From assembly GCA_013180625.2 (NCBI GenBank), contig SNVD02013895.1, positions 248,001 to 312,000 on the forward strand: DNA of 64,000 nt, written 5' to 3'. Every line of letters starts with the position of its first letter. Positions within the stretch are counted from its first letter, which is position 1. This DNA comes from Boswellia sacra (Eukaryota > Streptophyta > Magnoliopsida > Sapindales > Burseraceae). The notes under the pieces are model-generated. The model was not told the origin of the DNA, searched no databases, and saw nothing but the letters and a program-made list of their open reading frames with translations. Positions 12,771 through 24,896 of the stretch are shown in pieces. The position numbers and the translations under genes were made by a program.

Positions 12771-14934
12771 CTTTGTTAGGAGAAATTAAAAATAACAATA
12801 ATGATTAACTAAAAACGACGTCGCTTTCAAGCTTAAGTTCATAGGTTAGGATTTTTAAATTTGTTTAATTTAATTAAAAAATATTAAAGAAGGACGGTGC
12901 GTATTAATTTCTATAATAATAATTAATATCTGGTTTATTATGGTCAGAGAAGTTATTGAAAAAAAGACCATTTGTTAAAATAATTTCATGAAGTTATGTA
13001 AGCACAAAATTTGTTATATATATTCCATCTTCAACGTAATTATAATGTATAGTCGATGATTCATAAATAAGTGTTGAGGATAAATTTCTATTAATCTTTA
13101 TTGTGAATCGATTTTGGTTGAAAATATATATAGGATTGAACATTGTATTAAAAAGGAAAAACAAGAAGCTTTAGGTGAAATATAAGGGAAGTTTATTATA
13201 ATCAAATAGTTCAAAGGCTAATTTAATTTGATGTTAAATTAGGTACTCAAACATTCACACAAATTAAAAAAAAAAAAAAAAATTGATGGAAGGAGCCAAA
13301 CTACAAAAAAAAAAAAAAACAACCTAAACTTGGCCCAATGGGCTTGAGCCCATTTAAGACGGTAATTTTGATCTGGGCTTAGTTATTGGGCCTAAGCTAA
13401 CATATGTCATAAGAGAAGATAGTCTACACAAGCCATGACATGTTCTTCAATGCTTTTAAAGGACTTATCTAATACATGAATTGCAATAATTTTTGGATAA
13501 AATTTATCATTTTTTCTTATTTTTTAATTAATTTCCAATCACACCCCTCTGTCATAATCAAATAAAAATTTAAATATAAAAAAATTGATTTCTTGTGAAC
13601 ATGACAAGTGACAATTACCTCATAATCTTTCCCCCAAGTCTCAATTTTATTTATTTTCATTCTATAAGGTTTAGAAATATTTTTGTAATTTTTTCTTAAA
13701 ATATAATGTCAATAAATATTGTTTTAACTTGTAATTGGATCATAAATTTCTTCTTCTCTAAGTAATCACAAAGTGAAGGTACTTTTACCAAACTAGGTAT
13801 ATAATCTAATCTTTTTTCTTATTTCTTATTTTTCATTTAACAAATATTATGAAAGTTTTATAGAAATAAAATATGTTTAATTTACTTAATAATACATTAT
13901 TTTCATTAAGTGTGTTGCAAATGGTAGCATATAAATTATAGAATTATAGATTATCATAAAGATAAGATCAATTTAATCATATCATGAAAACATAAAAGTA
14001 ATGATTATGAATTAATTAATCTTCATGATATAGAAATGATAATTGAAGGAACCAAATTTTGTACCTCTATCTTGGGATTGGATTAACTCATTCTCTTTTC
14101 CATTGTCCAAACAATAGTCCCCACGAACTCAGCCTCACAATCAGTTGAAAACTGCTTCACCAAAGAGAGGGGATGGGTACCTCCAAAGATACTCTGATGT
14201 CAAAGTCAGGTTTTCAAATATTTATAAATCAACAAGGTTAGATAATCAAAGCAAGGAAACTTAATCAAGGTATATATTAAATTGTGATGAAAAGGTTGAA
14301 GAAGGTGGGGAGAGCTCTAGGAGTGTTTCTTGAGAGAGTATGGTTCTATTGCTCTATGTATGGTCTGAAGAGATAATTTTCCTCTCTTTTCTCTACTAAA
14401 CCACCTCCATTCCTCCTCCATTGAGCTCCCCCCTTGTCGTTGGTGTCCTTTGTTTTTGTGTTGCTTCTACCAACCTTCCTTTCCTATTTTGGCTTCTCAT
14501 AAGTAAACACTGTATTCAGCCATTCTTGATGTCTTCAACCTCCATTCTTCATTTTGTCCTTTGTGTAAAATCCTTTGTTTCCTCTTCTATCAAGCTCACA
14601 TGGCTTCTACTGTTTCTTCCTCCTTCCCTTTCCTTTTTCCTCTCTCCCCCTAAATTCTGAATTTGCTTTCGTCTCTCCTTGCCGACCTGAAATTTCACCT
14701 ACGGTACTTAATGTAGGCCAATTTTGCCTCCTTGCATTGTTTTCCGTCATTTATTTTTTCTTCATCCCTAATTGATAGAACATGTGAATGTGCTGTTAGG
14801 CCGAAACTAGGATCATGGTTCACTTTTGGCCAACTAGGCCTCTTCAGGACTTGTGTTGTGTACTATGTTGGGTGTTCTCTTGGATTGCATGTGGCCTTGG
14901 GTAGACAATATTATTGCAATTGTTATTATTTGAG
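12771..14934. other. Intergenic: FLX-like promoter side
   Basis: Includes the presumed promoter of the minus-strand FLX-like gene, with a cluster of TGGGCY/RGCCCA motifs at 13331-13394. The rest is AT-rich. Pyrimidine-rich open frames at 14421-14983 look like chance frames in C/T-rich DNA. Confidence 0.5.
13331..13394. promoter_or_regulatory. Cluster of site II (TGGGCY) elements
   Basis: Within 64 bp there are ggcccaatgggc, gagccca, ctgggctt and attgggcct, giving five TGGGCY/RGCCCA cores. Such clusters bind TCP factors and are common upstream of housekeeping genes. They sit about 560-620 bp upstream of the estimated FLX-like transcript start, rather far for a core promoter. Confidence 0.45.
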
Positions 14935-15775
14935 CCTCTATAATATCTCTTTAAGCCCCTCTTTAATTAAAAAAATATATTAAAGAAATTTTTAAGATGT
15001 AAGTGACTAAAAAGAACATTATCAGTTTTAAGTATACATAATATCAAATATTCTAACATTATATCATTAAAACAAAAAAAAATCTTTCAACTTTAAACCA
15101 CCATTCTCTTTAAACACATAATTTTAAACATTCAAAGTGAAGTTTTACATTTATAAAGTGATTTTGGAATGAGGAAGGATGGATTCAAGCATTGACATTA
15201 CAAATGCAGAGAAGAAATAAGTTCTCGTTTGAATTTTATTATTTTTTTCTTTCGAAACAACCTTTGTTTAGTCATTATGAATTGAACATTTGCAATTTGT
15301 TCAATCATTATGAACTAAACATTCTCAATTGTTCAGTCACTACGAATTGAACATTACCTAGAGAGGGCGATGTTACCTCACTAAATACACTTAGGCTTGT
15401 TAAGACTGCAAAGGGTTTTAAGCGTTGTGTCTCAGTTCAATATCGAGGCATCAGAGGCAGTTGTTTTCTTTCTACTAAATCTTGAATTACATTTAAATTA
15501 CAAAAGAAATAAACCATTGCATATTTTCTCTTGTTATATGGATTTTAGGATGATTTTAGGATGATGTAGCCTAGAGAAAAAGTGTTCCACACAAGTGTCT
15601 TGCAGAAGAAGAGTTGTCTTTCAGAAGAAGAATAGGGATGCAAAGAGTGATAAATTGTTTTAGAAAAATTAAATTTTAAGGTATACAAAAGGGTAATTTT
15701 GGTATTAAATATATTTGTAATTTGTAATTTATAATTATTTTTTAATTAAAGAGAGGCTTAAAGAGAGATTATGGG
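14935..15775. mobile_element. MITE-like element with ~40-bp terminal inverted repeats
   Basis: The left end at 14935-14977 contains ctctttaagcccctctttaa. The right end at 15731-15775 contains its near-perfect inverse, ttaaagagaggcttaaagag. The arms match over roughly 40 bp with a few mismatches. The ~840-bp interior has no open frame for a transposase, so this looks like a non-autonomous DNA transposon remnant. The target-site duplication could not be fixed because the outermost bases are ambiguous. Confidence 0.65.
15266..15358 (+). repeat. Three imperfect ~32-bp tandem repeats
   Basis: Units at 15266-15298, 15299-15330 and 15331-15358 each follow the pattern gttcaRtcattatgaaYtRaacatt. Divergence is a few bases per unit. 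They lie inside the MITE-like element. Confidence 0.75.
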
Positions 15776-17307
15776 AGATATACATATATGATGTTGATGA
15801 ATAGTGATTGATAGAGATAGAAATATTAACCCTTTGTTTTTATCACTCAAGTAATCATGTTCAGCTCATCTTCTCATTACTGTGATTGATATGCAATATT
15901 AAATTAAGCACTTCTATAGAAAGCAAAAATTGTTTGAATTTGGATGAGTAAGGATTGATATAATTAACCTTTTCCTTTGTCTTTATCAATATTCTTTGCA
16001 AGGTGAAATTGACAGTTTAATTATTTTAATTAAGTATCTGTTCAATTAGTGGAAAAACTAAGTTATTAATACTAACCCAAATCATATCAAAACAAAAAAA
16101 ACAAAACTAATAATCAAACTATATTAAAAGTAGCTCGCCAAGCATATTGATCCTCTTGCTTTGGAAAACCGATTTGCTCAATTGAAGTTGTTTGTCTAAT
16201 ACAACAAAAATTCAAATCATTGCACAGTTGAGAGAAATTAATTATATATTTGATCTATTTTGGCCTATAGAAACCAAACACGACTCTAATTCATACAAAT
16301 GTAAAGAAACTAGATAGCCAGAGATTAATGAATATTTTTAGTTGCATACATATATGGATGATAAAGAAAGATGGCAATGACAACAATTTTAATTTGCTCG
16401 ATTCCATGATTGATCCAAATTAAACAAGAATAAATGTACACGATCGAACAACAACCCACAAAACTTCAAGAATGATAACTTATATATATGAATCAATCAA
16501 TACTTGTTTCCATCATTTGGAGTATTTGGACCACTAATTTATATGTAGATGAAGCTTCACTACTAGTTGTTTTTTTCCTCTTATAAGGAATCTATAGCCT
16601 CATCTCTTTGATATATAGTTAGGATTTGTTCAACCACTTTTGATTCAAATTTAAAACTTAATTTATACATTTTATTAATTACATGAGTCGACTGAATTAA
16701 TATATAGAAAGCTACTGAATCATTGATCATCTCTTTAATTAAGTACCATTATAATCAATAGTTAGTTAGAAATGAAATAATTAATTAATTCCTTTTCGAA
16801 AAAGTTAAGTATCTTTAAGATAAAGAGAGAAATAAAGTTGGACCCTTTTGTAACCTTTTATTAGTTGTAATACATTACATGTTGTAAAGGTAAAAATAAT
16901 AATAATAATAATAATAATGGAGGGGATCAGGATTCAAGATTCAAGATCAAAGATGCTTGAGTAATGATCATCGATATAATTATGGAAAATTAATCATCAT
17001 TAAGAGAAATTAATGTAAGAGTCCCCACAAAAAATATATATATTCCTATATTAAATTGTCCCTATATATATGTGCAAATAGTCCATAGTCTAAATTATAT
17101 ATATTAAAGTTGATGATGATGAGAAACATGTCAGCTGCTGATGATGTGCTTTGCTTTGGCCACATGCGTCTACCCACCCGTGTGGATGCACTGTGCTCAT
17201 CAAAGCACTTTCTTTTTATTTCTTTTATTTTGGTATTTTGTCGTTGGTGTTGTGTTGTCTATGATCATTGTTATGGAAGTTTCTCTGAAACTTTTTTTTT
17301 TCTTGGC
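15776..17307. other. Intergenic: downstream of the P450 gene
   Basis: AT-rich DNA between the MITE-like element and the 3' end of the P450 gene. It contains an (AAT)n run. No coding content was recognised. Confidence 0.5.
16894..16918 (+). repeat. (AAT)n microsatellite
   Basis: About eight AAT units in a row, in intergenic DNA. Confidence 0.9.
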
Positions 17308-20300
17308 TCAAGAGGCATCTTCTGATCTCCTTTTGACCCAAACCGGCATTCTTCTCTTCATTCTTACTGTGGGAAAGTTGACAACTGTGTCCTCCTCAGC
17401 CACCCACCTGCATGGTGATTAATTTATTGAAAACGTGAAATCTCTATTCAGACATACTGTTAAAAAACCAATAATTTAACTAATAAAGTAGTCAGACACT
17501 CAGATTTTTAGGGTTACAATTAATATATATAATCTCATTTCATTTATCTAAATGTTTCTGCTTTGACTCTATATGCCTCATATAGCTACAGTAGCTATAG
17601 CTCATGAAATGGAACCCTAGGAAAACCCTAATTTGTTTTATTTATTTTATTTTATATATATCCAAATCTAATCCAACCTTAATGCATTATTTGACTAGTC
17701 AAGATTTCTTGGATTTGCAAATTCAATGGAGTAGGGACCAAGAAATTAACAACTAATCCATCAGATGTCTCATGTCTGTTCTGATTAGCTAAGCAATAAG
17801 CTAGCTAGGGTTTATGAAGCATGATCATGCATGTTCTCATCAATGTTCACTCTATCGTTTGGACACATATAGAGAGTACCAAAGGAGGCCATGCAACTTC
17901 TGATACTGTGTCTGCAAACAATGCACATCTATATTATATGCACAGAATGGCTCATGCACAGTCGTGGCATCTGTAAAGTTTTTGAAAGCTCAAAAATGGG
18001 TACTGGTTTGCTGTGTTAGGGGGGTGAAAAATTATTTCTGTAATTGTTACTGATGACCCACATGGAGATGGGAATCTATGGTATGTATTGGGGTCACATA
18101 TCATTAACAAGAAAGGTGATGGAAGCAGCTAGGTAGGTATATGAAAGAGAAAACTTGGAAATCTATATATATAAATATGTATATAGAGTTATGGGCCGCA
18201 TAAAAATCATAATTGATAACAAAGGGTGGTTGGAAGCAACTATGCATGAAAATGATGCCCCCAGTAAAAGCAAGTGAGCCAAAAATGGCAGAAAGTTTGA
18301 TGTCGTTTGTTGATTTGTCCTTGCTCATATGGTAAAAGTGAAGAAATAATAATTTTGATGAGTTCGTAGACTTCAAACCTTTCAGTAAGAGACCTTTTTT
18401 CAATCTTCTTCTTGAGAAAGTAAAAAGAATTTATTGATAGCATTGCAATTAATTAAATTTTAGCAGCATTTAGGAAGTAGAAATTATCGTTATATCTAAA
18501 ATAATTAGTATTATGTGCTTTAAGGTTAAGAAACATGAGTACTAATAAGCGGAGAGGAAATTGAAAAAAAGGGGGGAGAAACTAAGAATAAAAAATTATT
18601 GATAAGAAACCAATTTGTTTTTAGTATTAATTCAGAGACAGGTCTACTAAAATTAAAAATTTAAGAAGTGGTCAAAATCTTTAACTTAAGAAAGAAGCAA
18701 ACTCCGTGTATAATATCAAAATAAAATCCTTATAAAAATAAGAAAACAAAACTCGAATCTTAAAATATTTTAACTTGTACAACATCGCTTTTCTTAAAAG
18801 TTTAAGCTTGTACGTTATTGCTTCTCAAGGATTTTGTGAAGATATGTTAAGAAATGATTAATCGATAAGTGTATATATGTGAATTTTACTTGGTTTCTTT
18901 ACCTGATTTGAGTAACAAAATGGTGGAGGAAGATAGATGCTTCCAGCCTGGCCAAGTCAAGACCAGGACATAGTCTTTGTCCACCTCCGAAAGGAGTGAA
19001 GTTGGAGCTGCTTATGTCTTTATCCTGTTGAAAGCAACCATTAATCCCATCAACAAGTTGACTTATCAGAAACCAAAAAAAGAGGGCACAGTATAAGATA
19101 TGCAAATTAATTAACAACACCAAAAGAGAAAACAAAAGGGTCCCTATAGCTAGCTAGAAATTGCTATACTTACTTGCCACCTCCAAGGGTTGAATTGGTA
19201 TGGCCAATCATAGTAACTTTCATCAAGATGGACTGATCTAAAGTATGCAAAAAAGCACCAGCCTTTTGGTATTAGATACCCCTTTATCTCAATATCTTTC
19301 ATGGCCTTTCTCATCACTCCAATTATGATATTTCCCATTCTGAGTGTTTCAGTAATCACCTGCATTTTAATTCAACCAAAGTTGTACAGAACAGATTGAG
19401 TTTTATATGATATTTAACTTAAAAGATAGCTCTTGAGTACTCTAGAATGTTAATTGGGTAACTTACAGTTTGTGTAAAAGTTAATGATAAGTAATCGCTC
19501 CAAGACAATGGCTCTCCAAGCTCATCTTTAAGTCTTTTCAGCTTCATGTTCTCTTCCTGATCAGATTGAATGACCAAGAGTTTAATCATATGTATAATGT
19601 GCAAATTAAAATGGATAAATTTGAAAATGGATGGATCAAAATTTGCTGCATGTCATGGTACAAAGTGGAAATTAAGTGCTACAAGCAACCGCAGACAACA
19701 ATATGTCATCCAATTGACTACGTATCTCACAATATATATATATATATATATATATTCACTTTACAATATGATGTGTTTAAAGAAGACATGTGATAAGAAA
19801 TCCGCAAAAGGACAAGAAAACAATCAATAATCATGAACAGTGATAATACAAAAAACAATGCCCTTATATTACGTATCTTGTGCCTTAAGTGATGTGACAT
19901 TAATTAAAAAATGGTGACAGAATATTAAGATACTAAAATAATCTATAAAACAAATTTTGGGAATATACATACTTTACTATTCATAATATTAAGCCATATA
20001 AAAATTATAGAATAATAATATGTCAAAATACTAAAAAAGAAAAAAAAGAGTATCAATCTATCATCAGTGGAGAACTGTTATTTTGCTGCAAATTGAGGAT
20101 ATCCAGGATTATAGCTGACAATTTTCCTATTAACTCTTAACAATTAAGAAGAGAAAATGATAGCATACGTACCGTCAATTGTTTCAGAGCAGCAGGGCAA
20201 TCTGAGAGGAATTTAATTGCAAGAGTCATAAGAACTGGAACAGAATCCTCTCCAGGTATCATCATATCAATCATATTATCAGCGATTAGATCATCTGTTA

Positions 20301-21976
20301 ATGGCTGATCACTTGCATTGTTGAGCAACAACACATCTATAACATCTTTTGAAACTGCTGAGATGCCGGCATTCCTTTTCGATTGAATAATCTCTTGCAC
20401 TAACTTAACCATCTTCTTCTTTGCCTGGATTCAATGAATTTCATGAAAAATTCCAAATCAAATTTGATCAGAAAGGCCAGCCAACCAGAAGCTTTACTTT
20501 TTAGTTAACAAAACCAAATTTAACTTGCCTGTAATGATCGATAAAGTTGACTTCCAGGAATGTTAATAGGTAAAGACATAAGCCCTGAGATAAATTCCTG
20601 AAACTGTTTCTTTAGAAATTCCATTTCTTCACCTGGATCCAAACTAATCAATGCCTTGACTAGTACTTGAAAAGCAATCTGCACAGGAGACAGCAAAAGG
20701 GTGTCTCTTAAAAACTTTTAAAAAGATTTATATGACATAATAATTATGTGAACGAGATTTCCTAGACAATATGATTCATGCAACAATTATGGTGAACCCC
20801 ATACACAACTGGGCTTGTTACTTTCCAGCAAAATCATATTAAAACCTAAGTAGAAGCCAGAGATCAAATTCAAAGTTCAATGATTTCAATTCCTTCACTG
20901 GGGGAGAGTAAGGGGGGGCCTGGCGAAAGGAGAGAGAAAGTCTGAAAGTGTTGTCGTTTAACTTTTGTCTATATGAGGGGGCCTCTATTTTCACACAAAA
21001 CATCTTCAACTTAGAAGAAAAAAAAAATTAAGGCAGAGATGGATTTGACAGGTTTTGTTGTTATCATGTGTCCACAGGAACTCTTCTCAAGGAGTTCATT
21101 TTGAACTCAAGAGGAATCTTAGTAGATAAATAGTTTTCGAACTTCAGGAGACCTTAAAGGAGAGAAATTAATCAAAAGAGCATGCTTACATTTTTGGTTT
21201 CATCTTGTATGTAAATGGGCTGATCTTCTCTCCAAGTCTCCATTGATCTTTGGACATACTTTTGCATGTCCCTAGTGATTTGAGCTTTGAGGTGAGTAGA
21301 CTTGAAGAAAGCTCCTATGAGTCCATGGATTCTCCTTTGCAAGCTTCCATTGATGAGCAAAATGGAGGACTTCCCCATCAACTCCGTCAGTGATTTCGGG
21401 TACGATGGCACAAACAACTTTGCATCACTTTGTAGCACAAATCTACTCACTTCTGCATCCGTTGAAACTATTGTTGGCGTCCCAAAAATATGTGACTTGA
21501 ACACTTTTCCATACCTTCACACATCAATTCCCAAAACATAACACTTTATCATAACTCTATATAAATAAAAAAAAGAACAAAAGCTAATCTAAGTTCAAAA
21601 GCAAATTATAAATAAACCCTTTAAACATACAACTTAGCAACTCAACCATGATCACCATAGAGATTACATAAGAGTATGCATGTATATGCATATGAGATGA
21701 TTATATGAGACAGAATGATAAGAGTACGAATACTTACATGCATCGACGTTTGTCCATGAAGCTTTCAGGGCGGTCAGAATAAGCACAAGAAATGAACTCC
21801 AAGGTTTCACCAATAAAGGGCCAACCAAGAGTGCCAAGAGGGAGTTGGCCATGGCCTGTAGTGAACCTTCTTCTTGATGATCTGAGAGTGAAAGTGAAGC
21901 TGGTTTTGTGGTAGAAAATTACTGTAAAAAACAAACATGATGTTATTACAAACAAAATCCACAATAAATTGTCCAT
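17308..21976 (-). CDS. CYP90D1: Cytochrome P450 CYP90D1-type brassinosteroid hydroxylase
   Basis: ER membrane P450; CYP90C1/D1 perform C-23 hydroxylation in brassinosteroid synthesis. Exons in transcript order: 21976-21738, 21514-21190, 20678-20529, 20424-20173, 19556-19467, 19359-19174, 19024-18903, 17407-17308. All phases close, giving 487 aa, normal for the family. An N-terminal membrane anchor ([18 protein letters not shown]) precedes the proline-rich hinge [17 protein letters not shown]. Later come the I-helix region ([17 protein letters not shown]), the K-helix ETLR motif and the heme-binding [10 protein letters not shown] with its cysteine ligand. Intron 3 is GC-AG (cag|gcaagt). The last exon ([17 protein letters not shown], stop TGA) lies 1.5 kb away and is easily missed. 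CYP90D1 is preferred over CYP90C1 because [24 protein letters not shown] and the tail match D1 as I recall it. Confidence 0.92.
19731..19755 (+). repeat. (AT)n microsatellite in P450 intron
   Basis: About twelve AT units inside the intron between exons 4 and 5 of the P450 gene. Confidence 0.9.
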
Positions 21977-22003
21977 TATTGGATAAAAATTTTTCTGCCT
22001 GCC

Positions 22004-22021
22004 CGCACGAACGCACGCACG
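22004..22021 (-). promoter_or_regulatory. Three BRRE-type sites (CGTGCG) in P450 leader
   Basis: CGCACG occurs at 22004-22009, 22012-22017 and 22016-22021, reading CGTGCG on the gene's strand. This matches the BZR1-bound brassinosteroid response element CGTG(T/C)G. A fourth copy is at 22162-22167. The triple lies 28-45 bp upstream of the ATG, probably within the leader. Confidence 0.55.
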
Positions 22022-22057
22022 CCCTCGATCTCTTTGCTCTCTCTGTCTATCTCTCTC

Positions 22058-22066
22058 TTATATATG
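22058..22066 (-). promoter_or_regulatory. Probable TATA box of the P450 gene
   Basis: The minus strand reads gcatatataagag about 85 bp upstream of the start codon, in a CT-rich context. A start site ~30 bp downstream would give a leader of about 55 nt. Confidence 0.6.
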
Positions 22067-24896
22067 CCTCAATCATGGTCCATGAGAGTGGTCATGACGA
22101 GACGACAAATATATATGTAAAAGCTTCTTTTTTGATGGGAAAATAGGAATGTGCATGTGTACGTGCGCGCGTGGGTGTGGAGAAGCCAAGTCAATTATGG
22201 AGGAGAAAAAGAGAATATTTGTATTGGGAGCTGCCATGGCGTAAAAGAATATATTATTATTATAAGCCATCCTTCAATCTTCATTAATTACTGCTCATTT
22301 TCATATTAATAGAATTAAACTAACGGTTGATTTGTTCACCTATAGCGTTGGATGACCAAAAGGACTTATCTAGCTATTGAAAAATGATTATGATATCAAA
22401 ACTTTTTTAAAATATGATTATATTATAAAATTTGATCTGTTATATGGTTTTGATTTTTTTTTAAAGATTCTCTTAAAATAATTACATAATTAATATTCAT
22501 ATTATGGTGTCGTTTTTATATATGCAAAAAGGATTCTCTTTTGATCATTCTTCATTGGCCCCTCCCTTCACTTTTTTCTCTCTAATCAAAGATAAGAACA
22601 TGTGAAAAGGTTAAAACAAACTTTTAACAGTTTCACATAGCTACTTAATGCTAGAAACAAGTGTACTTCTAAAGAGAATTAGTTTAATTAATGTGGGTTA
22701 TGTGAATTAAGTATGATACTTTGTACTAAGCCAAAAGATAGCCAGCTTTGATGGATAGATATATATATATATATATATATAAAGAGACACATGATTGTAT
22801 AAGCTAGCTATGAAAACTTTATAATATAATGCAGAAGATAATACACAGGAGGTGAGTTTGCTTCTTCAAGATTTGAAGACGCATATGGGGATTATAAGTA
22901 ACATATAGTGTAGCATGAAATGAATCAAATTATTGTTACAAAGAATGAAGCATGAAATTCTCTATATATCTTAATAAACAAATAGAGAGGGTATGTAGAG
23001 AGAGGAGAAGTCCCCACAGAGTGTATGATTGTCTCGTGGCACAGTAACTAGAGACGTCCCCTCTTTGCAGCAGAAGCAGCTGGTGTAGCCTCGTGCATTC
23101 ATGTGAGACTCAATAAGTCCAACCACATTCTCCATCATCATCTTAGCCTCAACTTTTGCCCATCTATTTCTCTCTCCACTGAATGAATAACCCAATCCAC
23201 ACACGCTAATATATGCACATAATATGCCAACCTCTCATGTTACTTTCATTCCCATCCTTTCTCATTTTATATGGAAGAGGCCGCATGTGCCTCCCTCTCT
23301 CTGCCTTTACCAAGAATACTCTAAATTTTATGAACCTCTCATTTGATCACCACCCCCTCATAAGGGTAATGGGTAGTCATAATTGTCATCAAATTTATTA
23401 TACATCACTAACATAAGAGATGGGCATGAGACGCATATGCATATGCTATAGCTTGTGAAAAAGCAGACCTCTTAAGAAACCCATTTGTATTTCCATCTCT
23501 TTTCGGCTTTAAAAAACTCATTCTTTGACTGTTGTCAAATAATATGTCCATCTCATAAATGGCCCATTTCTTGATTGCCCGTGTATTTTATTGTTAAGCT
23601 CCACTCCTTGGCTCTCCTTTTTGCTCTTTCTTCAAACTACCTAACTTATGATTAAGTATCTTATTATACAAAATCAATGCTTTAATTATAAATAATCATT
23701 GTAACGTATTGCTCGGCTAATCTTTTGGCTTTCTCTACTATATCTTTAAGAATCCAAGAGAATATTTTGGATGTAGTACTCTCAATATAATCTTTGAAAA
23801 GTTTTGATTTTAGAGATCTTGTAGTGTAGGCTACTTACTGTATGTGATGCTATATAATAATTATAAGAGGATATTTGAGGGACAAGAAAATACAATTGGA
23901 GGTTGGAATAGTAACCAGTTTGGTACTTGTACTCTCTTGTTGCTAGTTGGATTTTTAAGAGATTGTTGCATGCTGTGGGACTCTCAGTAATACTGAGGGG
24001 TATCCACATCGTTTTGGGAAATTGTGCATGCATTTGCACCTTGTAAACCTCTTCTACAGCCTAGAAGTTGGAGAAGAGAATATGCTTATTTCAGTATATA
24101 TACATGAAATTGGGCACCAAATGGAGCTGAAATTCTAATCCAATCAAAATGATGTTAGCAAAAAGGACACCAATGTGACAAAAAAGACAGGAAGGAGAGA
24201 TGAGTTTGATGCTGCATTTTCACTCCCCAGACTCCTTTGATTTGGAAAAGAATTTGTGAGGAAATGATAATGAAAACTTTTTATATAAAAAATGAAAATA
24301 AGCAGAAAAGTTAGAGAAAAGAACAAAACCAATTAAAAACCAGCTTCATACCCATGTGCCTTGAGAGGATAGTAGAGATGCAAAGCAGCCTGAAGTTCTA
24401 TTTTTTATTTTCTGGTCAAAAAGTGAACCTGATGTTGAATCTCATATTCTAAGGCATTTATAACAAGCTGGTTTCCGGCTCCACGATCTCACGTACTCAA
24501 ATTTAGGTTCCTATATAACTTCACTCAATTTGAAATGGCTCCCCCTATTCTGCATCTATGATGGTTGCATTTTGTCGCGTGTTAAGGGCTTTACAAGCAT
24601 ATTTGAGAGTAGTACATATCTGCCACTCATTGCATTCACATGCCAGGTCCTGAAAGTTGGTACGTGGACAACAATGGCATGGACATTAACCTCATCCAAA
24701 ACTAAACAATGAGCTATTGAACTACTGCAACAGCTAAAGACTGTAAAAAAGTATCACAAATTTCATCAAGAAGGAAGACAAATTGTATTCAGAAACTAAC
24801 TTAAAATCACACAGGAGTGGAATCCAAACTGTTTCATCAACATATGAGAAATTCCTTTCCGATAATCACTGTGTTCAGTAAACATAATCTAATCAG
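22067..24896. other. Intergenic: P450 upstream region
   Basis: About 2.8 kb between the 5' end of the P450 gene and the 3' end of the next gene on the same strand. It holds an (AT)n tract and one cysteine-containing minus-strand open segment (22971-23204, treated as a finding). No other coding content was recognised. Confidence 0.5.
22758..22781 (+). repeat. (AT)n microsatellite
   Basis: About twelve AT units in the P450 upstream region. Confidence 0.9.

Noticed and set aside
14421..14983. Three overlapping plus-strand frames rich in Phe, Leu, Ser and Pro
   Set aside because: They reflect a pyrimidine-rich stretch; the composition is low complexity and no splice or family support exists.
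19731..19755. AT-rich palindromic tract as a possible regulatory or replication signal
   Set aside because: It is a plain dinucleotide microsatellite of the kind also seen at 22758 and 52542.
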